From NCBI GenBank assembly GCA_027946555.1, contig JAPEVC010000148.1, positions 1 to 64,000 of the forward strand: a stretch of DNA of 64,000 nt, read 5' to 3'. Of the stretch, positions 47,397 to 59,233 are shown piece after piece. Below the pieces are notes generated by a model, which did no database searches, was not told the origin of the DNA, and worked only from the letters and a program-made list of their open reading frames with translations. The stretch comes from Gnomoniopsis sp. IMI 355080. Its lineage: Eukaryota; Ascomycota; Sordariomycetes; Diaporthales; Gnomoniaceae. Position 1 is the stretch's first letter. Each line of letters opens with the position of its first letter. Position numbers and translations under genes: made by a program.

Positions 47397-48569
47397 CTAT
47401 ATTTTCGCTTTTCCAGATGCTTTTAATCTGGGTTTTACCGCAACTTTTGGCTGACTTCCTGCCAACTTTAAGCCCGTCACCTTTTCCAACTCCTCCACAG
47501 CCTCGAAAGCTCTTCCTAGATTCACCTTGATCGTCCGAAAGCCCACTTGCTTGGCTCCTTTCAGATTGACACCAATGTCATCTAAAAAGAGTATATTCTC
47601 TGCCTTGACACCTTGACCCCAGCCTAGTTGTCTTCCCCTGGGCGAATCGGCATTTTGCCGGGCGAACTCATCCACTTTCTGCACGGTATATTGATATATC
47701 TTTGGATCAGGCTTCCTCATGCCTACGTGGGCAGAGGATATGAACACATCAAACATCCCACGTACAGGGTCCTCGGAACTGTCCGGCCGGTAGAGTTCGT
47801 GGCCTGATGGATATATTACCGTGTTGCTCAACGCAGCCACGATGTAGTTTCCGCTTGCTTTGAGGTTTTTCAGTGCTGGATACATCCACGGGTCTGGGTG
47901 TCTCGCCGAGCTCATCATGTCGTTAAAGAGCCATTCCGCGTCCAGCTGGGGGACGGGCGGGAGCTGTTTTGGTAACGTGGGATTCTTGGCTCTCTGCAAT
48001 TGATAAAATGATTGCCATAAATCACGGTTGTGAAGATCCTTGGAAAATCCATGGTAGAAATTGTCGTCCAGTGGGATTTCACCCCTCTCCAAGAGGTGCC
48101 AGAAGCCGTGGGGGGTTGTTTTGGAAATGGAGTAGTTGACCCAGCCTGGTGGGATTCCCAGACTGAGCTCGTAGTCCAAGATAGATTGAAACGGAGAGAC
48201 AAGCTGAGATGAATTAGCTACTGCGAGGACTTGACAGGTTCTACCATAGCTAGCAGTGGCAATGTGATGTGAGGACCTCGACGTGCGAATTCGTGAAACA
48301 GCTGCCAACCCTGCTTTTTCACGCACGGGCATAAGGAAACACACCGAGAATCCCAGCTTATATACGATATTCTCATACAGTAGCAAGACAGGTGTTGTCT
48401 ACGTATGTACGTGGAGATTGTGGGAGAACGTGGAGACACTGCACGCATTGGCAATACTTACGACAACGCCTCCAATATCGAATAGGATCACTTTGGGCTG
48501 GGTTTTGTTGGCCATCGCTGCGTCAATGGCGTCAAGAATATACTCCACTGGTTGTTCGTCAGGTAGCAT
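47397..48569 (-). CDS. HAD-superfamily hydrolase (ACAD10/epoxide-hydrolase-N type)
   Basis: Two exons (48569-48462 and 48203-47397) across a 258-nt intron give 304 residues. All four HAD motifs are seen: I, the nucleophile loop FDIGGVV, interrupted by the intron and continuing LVSPFQSILDYE with the family spacing; II, AALSNT; III, the Lys in MRKPDPKIY; IV, FLDDIGVNLKGA. The variant motif I (DIGG instead of DxDGT) and the long cap (about 50-150) match the subgroup fused to acyl-CoA dehydrogenase in ACAD10 and to soluble epoxide hydrolase N-termini, which include phosphatases. The basic C-terminus has no membrane segment. An internal ATG (48515) just before motif I is an alternative start. Substrate unknown. 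Confidence 0.87.
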
Positions 48570-48902
48570 GCTCCTTTGATATCAAATTCGTAGATTTCCT
48601 CATCACCAACACGGGAGGAGTTGAAGGGGAACAGATCCCTCGGCCTGCGCAGGCTGGTGCAAATCCGGGGTAACTAGGTCATCAACCTCGGCATCAAAAC
48701 GGTCGGCGGGTAAACTCCGGTCGTACCCAACCCAATTCCCCATCTCACCTGCTAGCGCATCAGCCCAGGGCAAAAGCGGGTCCAGTAAACGCACAACAGT
48801 TTTTTTGCGAGGAGACCACGATCTTCACAACTCGCCCTCACGAACTTTCTCCACCGACAACTACCCCGAGGACACCACCCTGCCGCCGGCCAGACATTCA
48901 AA
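48570..48902. promoter_or_regulatory. Bidirectional promoter, HAD hydrolase and rpl5
   Basis: Only 333 bp separate the diverging start codons, so both promoters must share it. The right half (48790-48902) is C/A-rich on the plus strand (CTTTCTCCACCGACAACTACC-like), as in ribosomal protein leaders. No binding site assigned. Confidence 0.5.
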
Positions 48903-50124
48903 ATGGTGAGTTGCCAACACCATGTCTTTCGAGACACATTCGCGACTGCAACCGAGAGATGAACAGAGAAAGAAAAAAGAGTCAATGCAAGATGCTTCGG
49001 GTGGAGGAAGAAAAATAATCTGAAGCGACAATTGCTGACTCGACGGGACAAACCAGGTGTTCAAGCTCGAGAAGACCAGCGCGTACTACAGGTGCGTTCT
49101 TTCCCATCCACCATTTGCAAAGCAACAAAGCTTTAGCAGCAACCCGATGAAACTGACAATTACTGCAGCCGCTTCCAGACGAAGTACAAGCGCAGACAGT
49201 CTGGCAAGACCGACTACTACGCCCGCAAGCGTCTCATCTCCCAGGCCAAGAACAAGTACAATGCACCCAAGTACCGCCTGGTCGTCCGGTTCACCAACCG
49301 CGACATCATCATGTACGTATAATCAATCGTGGGGAACTTTTGTGCGCCTTGTTGGTGCACGGGGCAGGTTCGCGTGCTAATACTTTGGTCCAATTTGCAG
49401 GCAGATTGTGTCCTCCGAGATCACCGGTGACAAGGTCTTTGTTGCCGCCTACGCCCACGAGCTGCGTGCCTACGGTATCGAGCACGGCCTGACCAACTGG
49501 GCCGCTGCCTACGCCACTGGTCTGCTGATCGCCCGTCGCGCCCTCAAGAAGCTTGGCCTCGAGGAGCAGTTTCCCGGTGTCGAGGAGGCCGATGGCGAGT
49601 ACACCCTGACTGAGGCTGCTGAGGGCGAGGATGGCGAGAGCCGCCGCCCCTTCAAGGCCTTCCTTGATGTCGGTCTGGTCCGCACCTCCACCGGTGCCCG
49701 TGTCTTTGGTGCTATGAAGGGTGCATCTGACGGTGGCATCTTCATTCCCCACTCCGAGAACCGTTTCCCCGGTTTCGACATGGAGACTGAGGAGCTCGAT
49801 GCCGAGACCCTCCGCAAGTACATCTACGGCGGCCACGTCGCTGAGTACATGGAGACTCTGGCTGACGACGATGAGGAGCGCTACAAGTCCCAGTTCCAGA
49901 AGTACATCGACGACGACGTTGAGGCTGACGGTCTGGAGGAGCTGTACCAGGAGGCCCACAAGGCCATCCGCGAGGACCCCTTCAAGAAGGTTGAGTCCAG
50001 CGGACCCAAGAAGACCAAGGAGGAGTGGAAGGCCGAGTCTCTGAAGTACAAGACCAAGAAGCTCAGCTACGACGAGAAGAAGGCGCGTGTCCAGGCTCGC
50101 ATTGCCGAGCTTCGCGAGGAGTAA
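48903..50124 (+). CDS. rpl5: 60S ribosomal protein L5 (uL18)
   Basis: Four exons give 301 residues. Exon 1 is the ATG alone (48903-48905); a 151-nt intron follows before exon 2 (49057-49091), exon 3 (49169-49312) and exon 4 (49401-50124). Spliced, it begins MVFKLEKTSAYYSRFQTKYK. Diagnostic regions include RRQSGKTDYYARKRLISQAKNKYNAPKYR (5S rRNA binding), YGIEHGLTNWAAAYATGLL and GARVFGAMKGASDGGIFIPH. The C-terminus is basic. The protein carries 5S rRNA into the central protuberance with Rpl11. Codon use is strongly biased to C-ending codons, as for a highly expressed gene. Start-codon-only or near-only first exons are common in fungal ribosomal protein genes. Confidence 0.97.
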
Positions 50125-52819
50125 GCGTGCTCGTGTCGTCTGCACACACTCAACAAAAGCTCTGCATCATGACTTCTTGTGTTTGGGTTGACCTGAAAGG
50201 AAATGGTCCGGATGGGAAGGCGTGGCATCGGAGTTCACAAAACGGAAAGGGATTGCTTAGGGTCTAGGAAAATTATTGAATTTTACCGTCCCTTTGGGTC
50301 TCTCAATTATCGTGCATTTGTTGGCGTGAAGAGCGGTAGTGCCTTAATAATGTCTCGTTTGTCATTCATATCCGAGAGTGATTGTCCGTTCTGCCCGCCT
50401 GGTGTTTACTGTTCCGCATCATTCAACCTCGAGACTTGTTTCGACCGACAAGGTCGATTGGGCAACTATGCGTCCATCTATCAAGACGTGCGGAGCGCGA
50501 GGACGGAGGGCGGTCTTCAACGGCCTTTCGGGCGGAACACGAGGGGTCTGGGTTACACTGGCAAAGTTTGCGCTCGTCGTTGCTTTTTTTCTTGTCCAGT
50601 GCTTCCGACGGTCATTTCACAATCTCGACGGTCATGCCTTCGTACCTGGAAATACCGCGGTTCTATGCAGTGTACAGGCGGGATCACACATTCTCCGCAG
50701 ATTCCGTGTGGCACTACCTAGTAGACATTGCAAACCCTAGGCCTGCTCGAATTGGAAACCAGCCCCAAGACCAGGCATGCCATTGATGACTACCGATGCA
50801 TATTGTCTGTGCAGTTCCTGTTTCTGTGCGTTAGCCCGTAACAGGTATTTTCGAGCTTACCAGTGGCCCGACGGCGAATGGAGGTAGCTACTCTGTCCCA
50901 TACCCAAACCGGGACGACGGGCGTGATTCTAGCCCCGAGTCGCGCAGGCAATAAGCGTATTACCAAGACCTTGATGGGCCTAGGGTACCCGAGTCGTTGA
51001 AACTATGGACATCTCTGGACCTGTTGTTCAGCTGGGCAATGCTGGTGTGCTTCATGGCGACGGGGGGTTCTAGATCTCGTCTAGTGCTGTACCTTGGTTA
51101 GATAGGCCTGGTAGGCAGTACACAGCCCAATTATAGAACAGGGTGATCGAAGCGCGCGGGCTAGGTATTAAAATCCTATATCTACCTGGTAGTAGATACG
51201 GCTTGAGCAACCTCTGACTCCTGAGATAGCTCGCAAGGACCATGGTACGCTGCACGAACGCTGTGCGGCTTGGGGGGATGATTACCTGCCCACAAAGTCG
51301 GATAGTAGGTCGGTACACATAGAGAGGTGAACACAGATGACAGGCTAGGCTAATAACAGCTTGACAGGCTGGCAATGTGGGATTTTGTGGTAGTTGAGAT
51401 GGACATGTGCCCGGTCTTGTCCAGCGGTCCGACGAGGGCAATCGCGGCTAGCTCGCTTGGGAATCACTATTCTCCGACCTGGCCGTCCAACTGCTGACTA
51501 GGTGCAGGCCCTAGGTACCTACCTATCCGCTGTCTCCGACTATTTCTCTTTACTCGGGGCCGCCTGGATGATGTCTTGGAAGTGGATTTCTAATCTGAAT
51601 AGAGTTGACTTGTTGGAATGGGCCCATTTGATTGTCTACTGCAGATGCAAGCATGGAGGCAAAACTTTTTATCTGGAAATCCTGGCAGTGGATTCAACCG
51701 CGTGACCGGTCTTTTTTGGCTGGTCCAGCTGGGCCTGTTGGTCTGCTGCCCACTTTATCTACCAACCACCTGCTCTTGTACTGCTTGCGAGTTCATGCCG
51801 GCGCGGGTGGCCGGGAATAACGCAGTCATGGCAGTCAGGCCAGACGCAAAGTCGTACGAGGTCAGGATGCAGTGAAATAATGAACCCTCGATTGCGTTGC
51901 ACTGTGTGCCGGTATTTCGCGAGTAGGCTGTGAGTTTAACAGGAAGGGATCGTCGCCGTTCCTAGGTGGTAGAGCACTCCATCTGGGGCGCTAATGCTGT
52001 GTGGATGGAGACCCTGCTTGCCTGTCAGCCCTTGCTAGCGACGTCAGTCGATGACATGCAATCCCACTTGGTAGAGAGAGATAGATTCAATGCGACTCTG
52101 TGATGCGCACGAAATGTGTCAATGTGAGCCGCGATATATTTCTCCTGGTTTGTTTTCCTGCAGCCTTCTCTATCCACCATCGGCCCACCTTCGCATGCCC
52201 CTGAAGACCCCCTGGATTGATGTTTTGACCGAGCTACTATGGTACTATGGTAGAGCACACTACTCTTTGAGCCTCGGCCGAACCCGTTTGTCCATAGTCC
52301 CCATTCTTGGGTCCAACTGGGTCTTCACATAAGCCCGCACGCAATCGGTACTTCGCCAACGGACAACTCCAATCTACACTTTCCACCTCCTCGTGCAACG
52401 AACCCAACAAAAGAAGAAAACAAAGCAAAAATAACGCGCTCCAATCTCCGGTGTTTTTGTCGCAAAGCCTCCTTCCAAACGGCGAACTCAACTCAGTTTG
52501 GCTGGCATCTTGTCCTCGTCCCAAGACACCTTAACCCGCGGCCACTCTTCCTCAACCTCGCGCACGTATTACCATGGCGTCCAAACCCCGCCTGTGATCA
52601 GACTACCCGGAGTGGCTTGATCTCTTCGAAGCTAAGTTCTATCTAGAGACAAAGCACCCGCCAGCAACCACAGCTTGTCTCACGAAACCCCTTGCCGCAC
52701 GGTTACGAGGCCTCGCGCTCTCACGCTGCGCAACGAATTGTGCTACCGTCTCATCCTTCTTAAAACCATTCCCGTTCCCGTATCTCTGTCTTCGACATCG
52801 CTGTTTCCCGGTTGCTGGC
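50125..52819. other. Large gene-free region
   Basis: About 2.7 kb with no supported gene. A 50-codon frame at 50635-50787 (MPSYLEIPRFYAVY...) looks more protein-like than background but has no family. Near the right end, a perfect-context ATG at 52574 opens a seven-codon frame (MASKPRL), probably an upstream ORF in the leader of the LRR gene. A CCTAGGTACCTACC element lies at about 51510. Confidence 0.45.
52574..52597 (+). promoter_or_regulatory. Possible upstream ORF (7 codons) before LRR gene
   Basis: ATG in strong context (accATGg) opens MASKPRL then TGA, 246 nt before the first coding ATG. If within the leader, it could lower translation of the main frame. Whether the transcript starts upstream of it cannot be seen. 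Confidence 0.35.
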
Positions 52820-55800
52820 ATGACACCACCCGTCATGGAGCAGATACACGGCATCGACGTCAGTTGGATGACCCACCACGGGGGCCCGAAAGGTGAGGAT
52901 CCACGCCCACTTCAGGGCCGCAAGGACACAGCGCATGGTCATACATGCCGGTCGCTCTGGGGTACTATGCTGACGAGAACATATGTCGTACAGATCGATC
53001 ACCAAGTTTTCGCCGCCCAACCTTTCCCGTGTCCTCCGATAACCAAACCCCCCGCGAGTCATCAGCGCCAAGTCCGGAGCGAGACTCTCACGAAAGCGTC
53101 GACGGTGAGACCGATCAGACCACGCCCAAAGGAAACGGCGCGGTGGTCCATCCGAAGCCCATACCGCCAAGGCCAGGCTTCACGCGTGAATTGAAGAACG
53201 GCGATCCCAAGAGCGGTTCGTCGCCAGGCAGTCCGTCATTATCAAGGAAACCGTCGTGGTTTTCGAATTTGAGCTCCAAGTTCGCCGGCCAATCGTCCAG
53301 TCCCCCGGCCACGACGGCCAGTTCTCCGACCAAGGATGCAGAGCTGTCAGTGCCCAAGATCACGCCCGCCAAAAACGCTGTTTTGCAACATGCCGCCAAG
53401 CACCAAGGCGAAGGACCGTACACACCTGCGCCGCCGCGAGGGACATCGCAGGGTGGTGGTGGCATATTACATGTGTTCCGGCGGCTATCCAGTTCAGGGG
53501 CTGGGCAGCTTGGCGGGCCATTGGTCAGGGGTTCGAATAATCACGGCTTGGTTGAAAGGAAGGTCTTAAACGTTGATCCACACCGGGAACGCTGCCCGCT
53601 CGAGGAGCTGCAACAGGCGAAGCTGAGGCGGGTGGCTTTCTGTGTGGATGTCGAAATCGCCCCTATGCCCAAATATTCCGAGGCAGATTCCGCTTCGCCA
53701 AAGGTCGGTCCCGCAGGCAGCAAAACTGAGAAGCGAAAGCTTGTTGAAAAGGGTGAGGGCGAAGCTCTCAAAAATCCAAAGGCTGTGGAGGAGCAGAAAG
53801 AGCAAGTCGGTGCTATCGAGGTCTCAGGAGAGCAGCTGCCTAAAGAGCCTGTGAAAGAGGGTGAGGGGAACGAGAAGGACCCAACACCCAAAGAAGAGGA
53901 GCCACCAGCAGATAGTACTGGTGCGACCAAGAAGAAAGAAAAGAAGAAGAGGAGTGAAGAAGAGAGGAAAGCCAGAAAAGAAAAGAAGCGAAAGCTGGCA
54001 GAGGCAAATGGGCAGATTCCCCTCGAGATCCACCTCGACACAGACATGTCAGATCCATCAGCTCCAAACACTCCGAGAGCCCAAGTCGCTCCTACAACAA
54101 ATCCCGTCCGGATTTACAGAAGATGCTGTCAGCTGCGGGAAACTCCCATCCTTAAGAAGATCACCGAGCAGCTCCTCGCGCCATCCAACACGACCTCTAC
54201 TGGTATCGTTGAGAAACTCGACCTCACAGGTTACTGGATGCAAGTGCCAGATCTCGTCACATTGGGCGACTTCCTTGCGGTTGTACCTGTGAAGGAAGTA
54301 ATATTAGAGAATTGCGGTCTTACCGACGAAGGATTGAGAGTTGTGTTAGCCGGCCTGCTTGCTGTCCGAAAGACAGACGCTTTTGAGAGGCGACCGAAAA
54401 CCATGCCGGATGGATTGGTCGAGCAGGGTGGCGTGGTGGAGCGACTGGTGCTGAAGAGCAACAAGATTGGACCTGAAGGATGGAAGCACCTCTGTCTCTT
54501 CATCTACATGTGCAGAACCCTCGCAAGCCTGGATTTGGCCGACATCGCGTTTCCCAAAGTACCCCAACCAACAACACCGAACGGGCACGGGCACATTCCC
54601 CACTTCAAGCATCGTGATGAGGAAAAGGAGCAGCTCGATATGTACGCGCTCTTCGCTAAATCTATCGGGGATCGACTTGGGGGATCGACCCTGGAGCTGC
54701 TGAATCTGAGCAATACTGGACTCAAACATAGCGAGCTCGGTCGACTCCTGGACGGCATTACGAAGTGCGGTGTCCGCCGTCTTGGACTCGCACACCTCGA
54801 CCTTGATCTCGAAGGTTTGGAGCACCTCAAGCGCTACTTGACAAGCGGGAAGTGCGAGGGTCTCGACCTGGGTGGCAACGACCTGCGCGACCACTGCGAG
54901 AGTCTCGGCAGCGTACTCGAAGAGAACAATACGCTTTGGGCCCTCAGTCTTGCAGAGTGCAACTTGAAGCCCGCGTCATTGTGCAACCTACTGCCACATC
55001 TAGCAAAATTGAGCAACTTTCGATTCTTGGATCTTTCGCATAACCAGGAACTATTCAACTCGGAGCCTAGCGCGGTTGGGATTCTACGGAGGTGTCTGCC
55101 AAAGTTGAAAACTGTCAAGCGCATGCATCTTAACGATTGCGCGCTCAAGTCGGAGCAACTTATTGCGCTTGCAGAGGTCATTCCCGAGATGGATTCTATC
55201 GCACATATCAATTTCGCACAAAATCCGGAGCTCACAAGATTAGCAAATGCCGATACGGAGGAAACTCAAGAGGAGGCGTCTGCGCTGTATGCTTCTCTAT
55301 TGGCGGCGGCCAGATTGTCTCCCAACCTTGTCTGCATCGATATTGATGTGCCCACCGACGGGTCAGGGGAGATTGTCAAGGCTCTTGCAAAGCAAATTGT
55401 CGCCTATTGTCTGCGGAATATGGAGCGCCTCCCTCTTGCTAACGGTGGAGCCGCACTTGGCGAGGATCTGGCAATAGCTGTCAAGGACCCCGAGTACCCA
55501 GACGTGCTCCAGCATCTGGTTGGCCACGACATAATGACTCCCGACTCAGAAGACGACGAGGATATGGCACCCGACGACGATTACATTGTGGGCGGCACTG
55601 GTGTCGCGAAGGCCTTAGCATGCTGCTTGAATAATCGCGGAGATGAGTCTAGGAGCCAGTCTGCTGAGCTCATCCGCGAAGTTGAAGATGGCGTTGCGTT
55701 GCCCAAGTCGGAGTTGCCGGCTGGAAAGGCGAAGGATGTCTCGAAGCATCTGCTCTTGAGTGCGAGGAAGATTCGGCATCGCCTGCATCCTGCATTGGTC

Positions 55801-56584
55801 AGGGCCAAGGCGATGGCGGATCACAGTACTGAGGAGAGACACACTTACCGTAAGTCCAAAGTCCTTGCCGTTCACTACGATGCGTGCTAATCTCAAAACA
55901 GAACGCCTTCTCTTCCTTCAACGTACTCTCGACGGTATCATCAATCGCTTTGAGGACGAATTCCCCGAAACCAAAGAACAAGCCGACGGCGCCATGTCCC
56001 TTTCACCTTCCGAATCACATACCCTTGAGAAGACACCAACCCGGACCTCTCTGTCCTCTATTGAAGCTGAGCGTGAGCCCTCAGCGGGTGCCTCGGATGG
56101 CGAAGACGATACGCACTTTGAAATCCGCACAGGCACGGGTACGGGCTCTCTCTCCCGCCAATCCTCCAACCTCTCTCTGTCTTCTATGGCACTCAACCGC
56201 GAGGAGGGCATCGCACTCCGCGCCGGACACAAGTTCCGCTACCGCTGGTTCACGTCAGAGCAGTACCACCTGCTTGCGTCCACAGAGATCGAGGAGCTTG
56301 AGAAGACGCCTGCGCTGGTCCGCGTGTTCAACGAGATGCTAGACGAGCTGGGAGACGAGGAGCTGTTAAAGCTGAGAGACGAGAAGGGTGCCGTAAGGGT
56401 ATTTAAGGAGCATCGTCAGACGATTATTGATGGTTTCAAGCAGGCCGACCCGGAGTATTGGGCGCGGTTCGTGGAGAGCCAGGAGAAGGCTAGGGCGAAT
56501 GTCATGCCGCAAGAGCGGGCAGAGGCAGAACGTGGGGGCTTGTCGGCGGTTGAGGATACGGGTGACAGTGCTGTTTCTGACTAA
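52820..56584 (+). CDS. Leucine-rich repeat protein (ribonuclease-inhibitor type), 1,203 aa
   Basis: Three exons (52820-52892, 52994-55849, 55902-56584). The first intron ends gtcgtacag and gives the join PKDRSPSFRRP; the second gives TYQRLLFLQR. A second in-frame ATG at 52835 (MEQIHGIDV) is an equally good start, five residues later. Order: Ser/Pro-rich disordered N-terminus (about 20-180), an acidic/Lys-rich linker with KKKEKKKRSEEERKARKEK (about 320-350), then LRRs from about 415 to 860 with VEKLDLTGYWM, LERLVLKSN-like, LELLNLSNTGL, LGLAHLDL and LDLSHNQ units. The C-terminal part (about 1000-1203) has an acidic cluster, Ser-rich segments and a helical block (FRYRWFTSEQYHLLASTE). It is intracellular by composition. 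I do not know its function; RI-type LRRs usually bind proteins. Confidence 0.85.
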
Positions 56585-57536
56585 AGGAATCGGCAGCAGC
56601 ATGTGGAGCCCAAAAGGAACTGCAAAAGGAGGACAAGAAGGATCAAGAGGAAGTGCCACTTCCAATTTTGTTGCTGAGCATGAGAGAGAGCATCTCTGTC
56701 TTGCGCAATTTTCGGCAATTTCAAAGCGAGCCTGTTTCTGGATTTCGACGAACGGCAAAGAGAAAGACAGGTAAAAGCAAGCCATGCGTTTTGCATCTTT
56801 CAACACGACTTGCGACGACTATCGCATGGCATTGGGGGTTCAAGCCACTCTGGCGTTTTTTTTTTTTGGTTTTTTTTTTTTTGGATTGGAATAGGGATTG
56901 AATGGGAGGCCAATTGACATGGCTTCTATCATTGCTTTGGTCATCGTTGGCGTACAACAGCATGGGAGGCAGGCTTCGCTGGAGACTTCACTTTGTACAT
57001 ATGTATATACACATGTATACTGTCGGGCAATGATGAGACAGGGTTAGACAATTTTGATCTAACAACATGAGTATATATAAATTTGAAATGAGAAGCCTCT
57101 AAGCACTTCCAGTTGGTTCCACTGCTAGAACCTTATTCATCGCCGTATGCTCCGTCGAAGCTCTGGCGAATTTGTAGGGGCAACGCGCTAATGGGGCTCC
57201 ACTTGACCAATCAGTCGCGCCTCCCAAGTCTTACTTAGCATCGCGTCATATGAGAAGCTCAATGCAGGGCCTAGACTCAACGAGCTGCTTTTTCTAGATC
57301 TTCTTTTCTTCCCTTCGTGGTTCGACCATATCTTCTTGACACGGAGGTAGTATCCTCAATTGACTTTACAGCTGACCTCACCACCTACGATCGCTACTAT
57401 CGAGCATTGATCCTCCGAGGTAGCTACGCGCATCCCGTTTCTTCAGTGCAGCGCCTCTTCAACACGCGATCCTGTCACCCTTTTTTCCATCTGGCGGCGC
57501 ATCGTCCGTGACAAATAGACCGCCACTACTACCACA
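56585..57536. other. Intergenic region
   Basis: Downstream of the LRR gene and upstream of the NASP gene, both on the plus strand. Contains two adjacent T runs (56856-56867 and 56870-56882) and ends with a C/T-rich leader-like stretch (57470-57536). No gene seen. Confidence 0.5.
56856..56882 (+). repeat. Interrupted poly(T), T12-GG-T13
   Basis: Two T tracts separated by GG, probably a microsatellite or a transcript-end signal on the minus strand. No element body recognised. Confidence 0.8.
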
Positions 57537-59233
57537 ATGGCCGAAGACAACCCTGCCAACACCCTACAGCCCATTGGCAGCAGCGTCGCTTCCTCCGACG
57601 CGCCTCCGACCGTCCTCCAGAACCTTCCCAACGACATCCTCCATTCCAACGCCGCGACCGGCACGCTCACGCCCAATACCGACGCAGCAGGCACGCCGCG
57701 CTCTTACGTCTCCGACATCCCACTCACCGCCGAACAGCGCTCCCTCTCGCTCAAAGTATCGCTCGCGGATTTGACCGCGCGCGCCTCCCATCACTATGCG
57801 CAGAAGCACTACGACGATGCCGCCGAGGTGTATGCGCAGGCGGCCGAGATGCAGGCCGAGATGAACGGCGAGATGTCGCCCGAGAATGCCGAGATCCTTT
57901 TCCTCTATGGCCGCAGCTTGTTCAAGGTTGGCCAGTCCAAGAGTGATGTATTGGGCGGGAAGGCGCCCGCTACGGAGGGGGACGGCAAGAAGCGGCAGAA
58001 GAAGAAGAAGAGCAAGGCGAATGGTGCGGTCGCTGGCTCGTCAAAGGATGCCGAATTGCCTGCAGAGGAGAAGGTCGCACAAGAAGCCACCAAGGTCGCT
58101 GCTGCTGAGACGGCAAAGGAGGGCAGCAAGGAGCTTGAGCAAAAAAAGCCGCTGTTTCAGTTCACAGGCGACGAAAACTGGGACGACTCGGATGAAGAGG
58201 ACGCTGAGGAGGGTGAGGGCGAGGGCGAGGGCGAGGAGGACGAGGAGGACGATGATTTAGCCACAGCTTTTGAGATACTCGACTTGGCCCGCGTCTTGCT
58301 CAAGAAGAAATTGGAAGAGAGGCTTGCCGATGCCGAGGCCAGCGAAGGCAAAGGCAAGGAGGTGGCGAATGGTGGAAGCGATGATGCGGGTATCAGACAT
58401 ATCAAGGAGAGGCTAGCAGATACGCATGATTTGCTGGCGGAGATCTCACTCGAGAACGAGCGGTATGTTATCATTCGGTGATCATCTCACGCGCTTGCGC
58501 TGACACTCTTCACAGATATCCTAATGCGATTGCGGATGCTCGGGAGTCGCTAAGATACCAGCAACAACTCTTGCCCGAAGAGCACGAGATCATCGCCGAG
58601 GCCCACTTCAAACTCTCGCTGGCATTGGAGTTTGCCTCGGTCACCTCACAACAAGACGAAGAAGGCGCTGCAACTGGTGCCGGGCCCAAGGAGTTCAATC
58701 AGGAGCTGCGAGATGAAGCCGTCAAGGAACTCGCGGCAGCCATAGCAAGCACCAAAGCCAAGCTTCAAAACAAGGAGGTCGAGCTCGCGACGCTGCACAA
58801 CCCCGAGGACAACGAGATCACGCGGAAGCAAATCAGCGAGACCAAGGAGATCATTGCTGATATGGAGCAGCGAGTAGGTTTCCAGAAGACACAAAATCAG
58901 GCACTAAACACAACCGCTAATAACGCATAACAGCTTGTCGACCTCCGCGGCCCACCCATTGACATGCAAGCCGCGCTTGGCGGAGAGGCTATCGGCGGCC
59001 TCCTGGGCGGACTTATGGGCGAGCCTGCCGAAAAGGCTGAGGCGCGTATCGAGGAGGCTAAGAAGACTGCAACCGATCTTACTGGCCTGGTACGCAAGAA
59101 GACCAAGCCTGCACCCGCTACCGCTCCAGAAGCTGCGGAGCCTTCAAGCAGCAAGCGCAAGGCGGAAGACGATGTAGTCGAGGAGGATGCAACCAAGAAG
59201 CCTCGTACGGAGGAGGTTTCACACCCTGTCTAA
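57537..59233 (+). CDS. NASP-family histone chaperone (Hif1/Sim3-like)
   Basis: Three exons (57537-58462, 58516-58873, 58934-59233) encode 527 residues. The pattern is that of SHNi-TPR proteins: first TPR helices near 75-140 (LTARASHHYAQKHYDDAAEVYAQAAEMQ and ENAEILFLYGRSLFKVGQ), interrupted by a Lys-rich and then a long acidic loop (DDSDEEDAEEGEGEGEGEED, about 215-240), followed by the remaining TPRs including ENERYPNAIADARESLRYQQ, which forms only after splicing, and AEAHFKLSLALEFA. A coiled-coil segment and a basic C-terminal nuclear signal (SSSKRKAEDD...KKPRTEE) follow. NASP-type chaperones bind histone H3-H4 or centromeric H3 in the nucleus and cytoplasm. Which yeast counterpart fits best cannot be set from here. 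Confidence 0.93.

Noticed and set aside
49309..50145. 278-codon frame antisense to rpl5
   Set aside because: Leu/Val-rich mirror image of a highly biased ribosomal protein gene.
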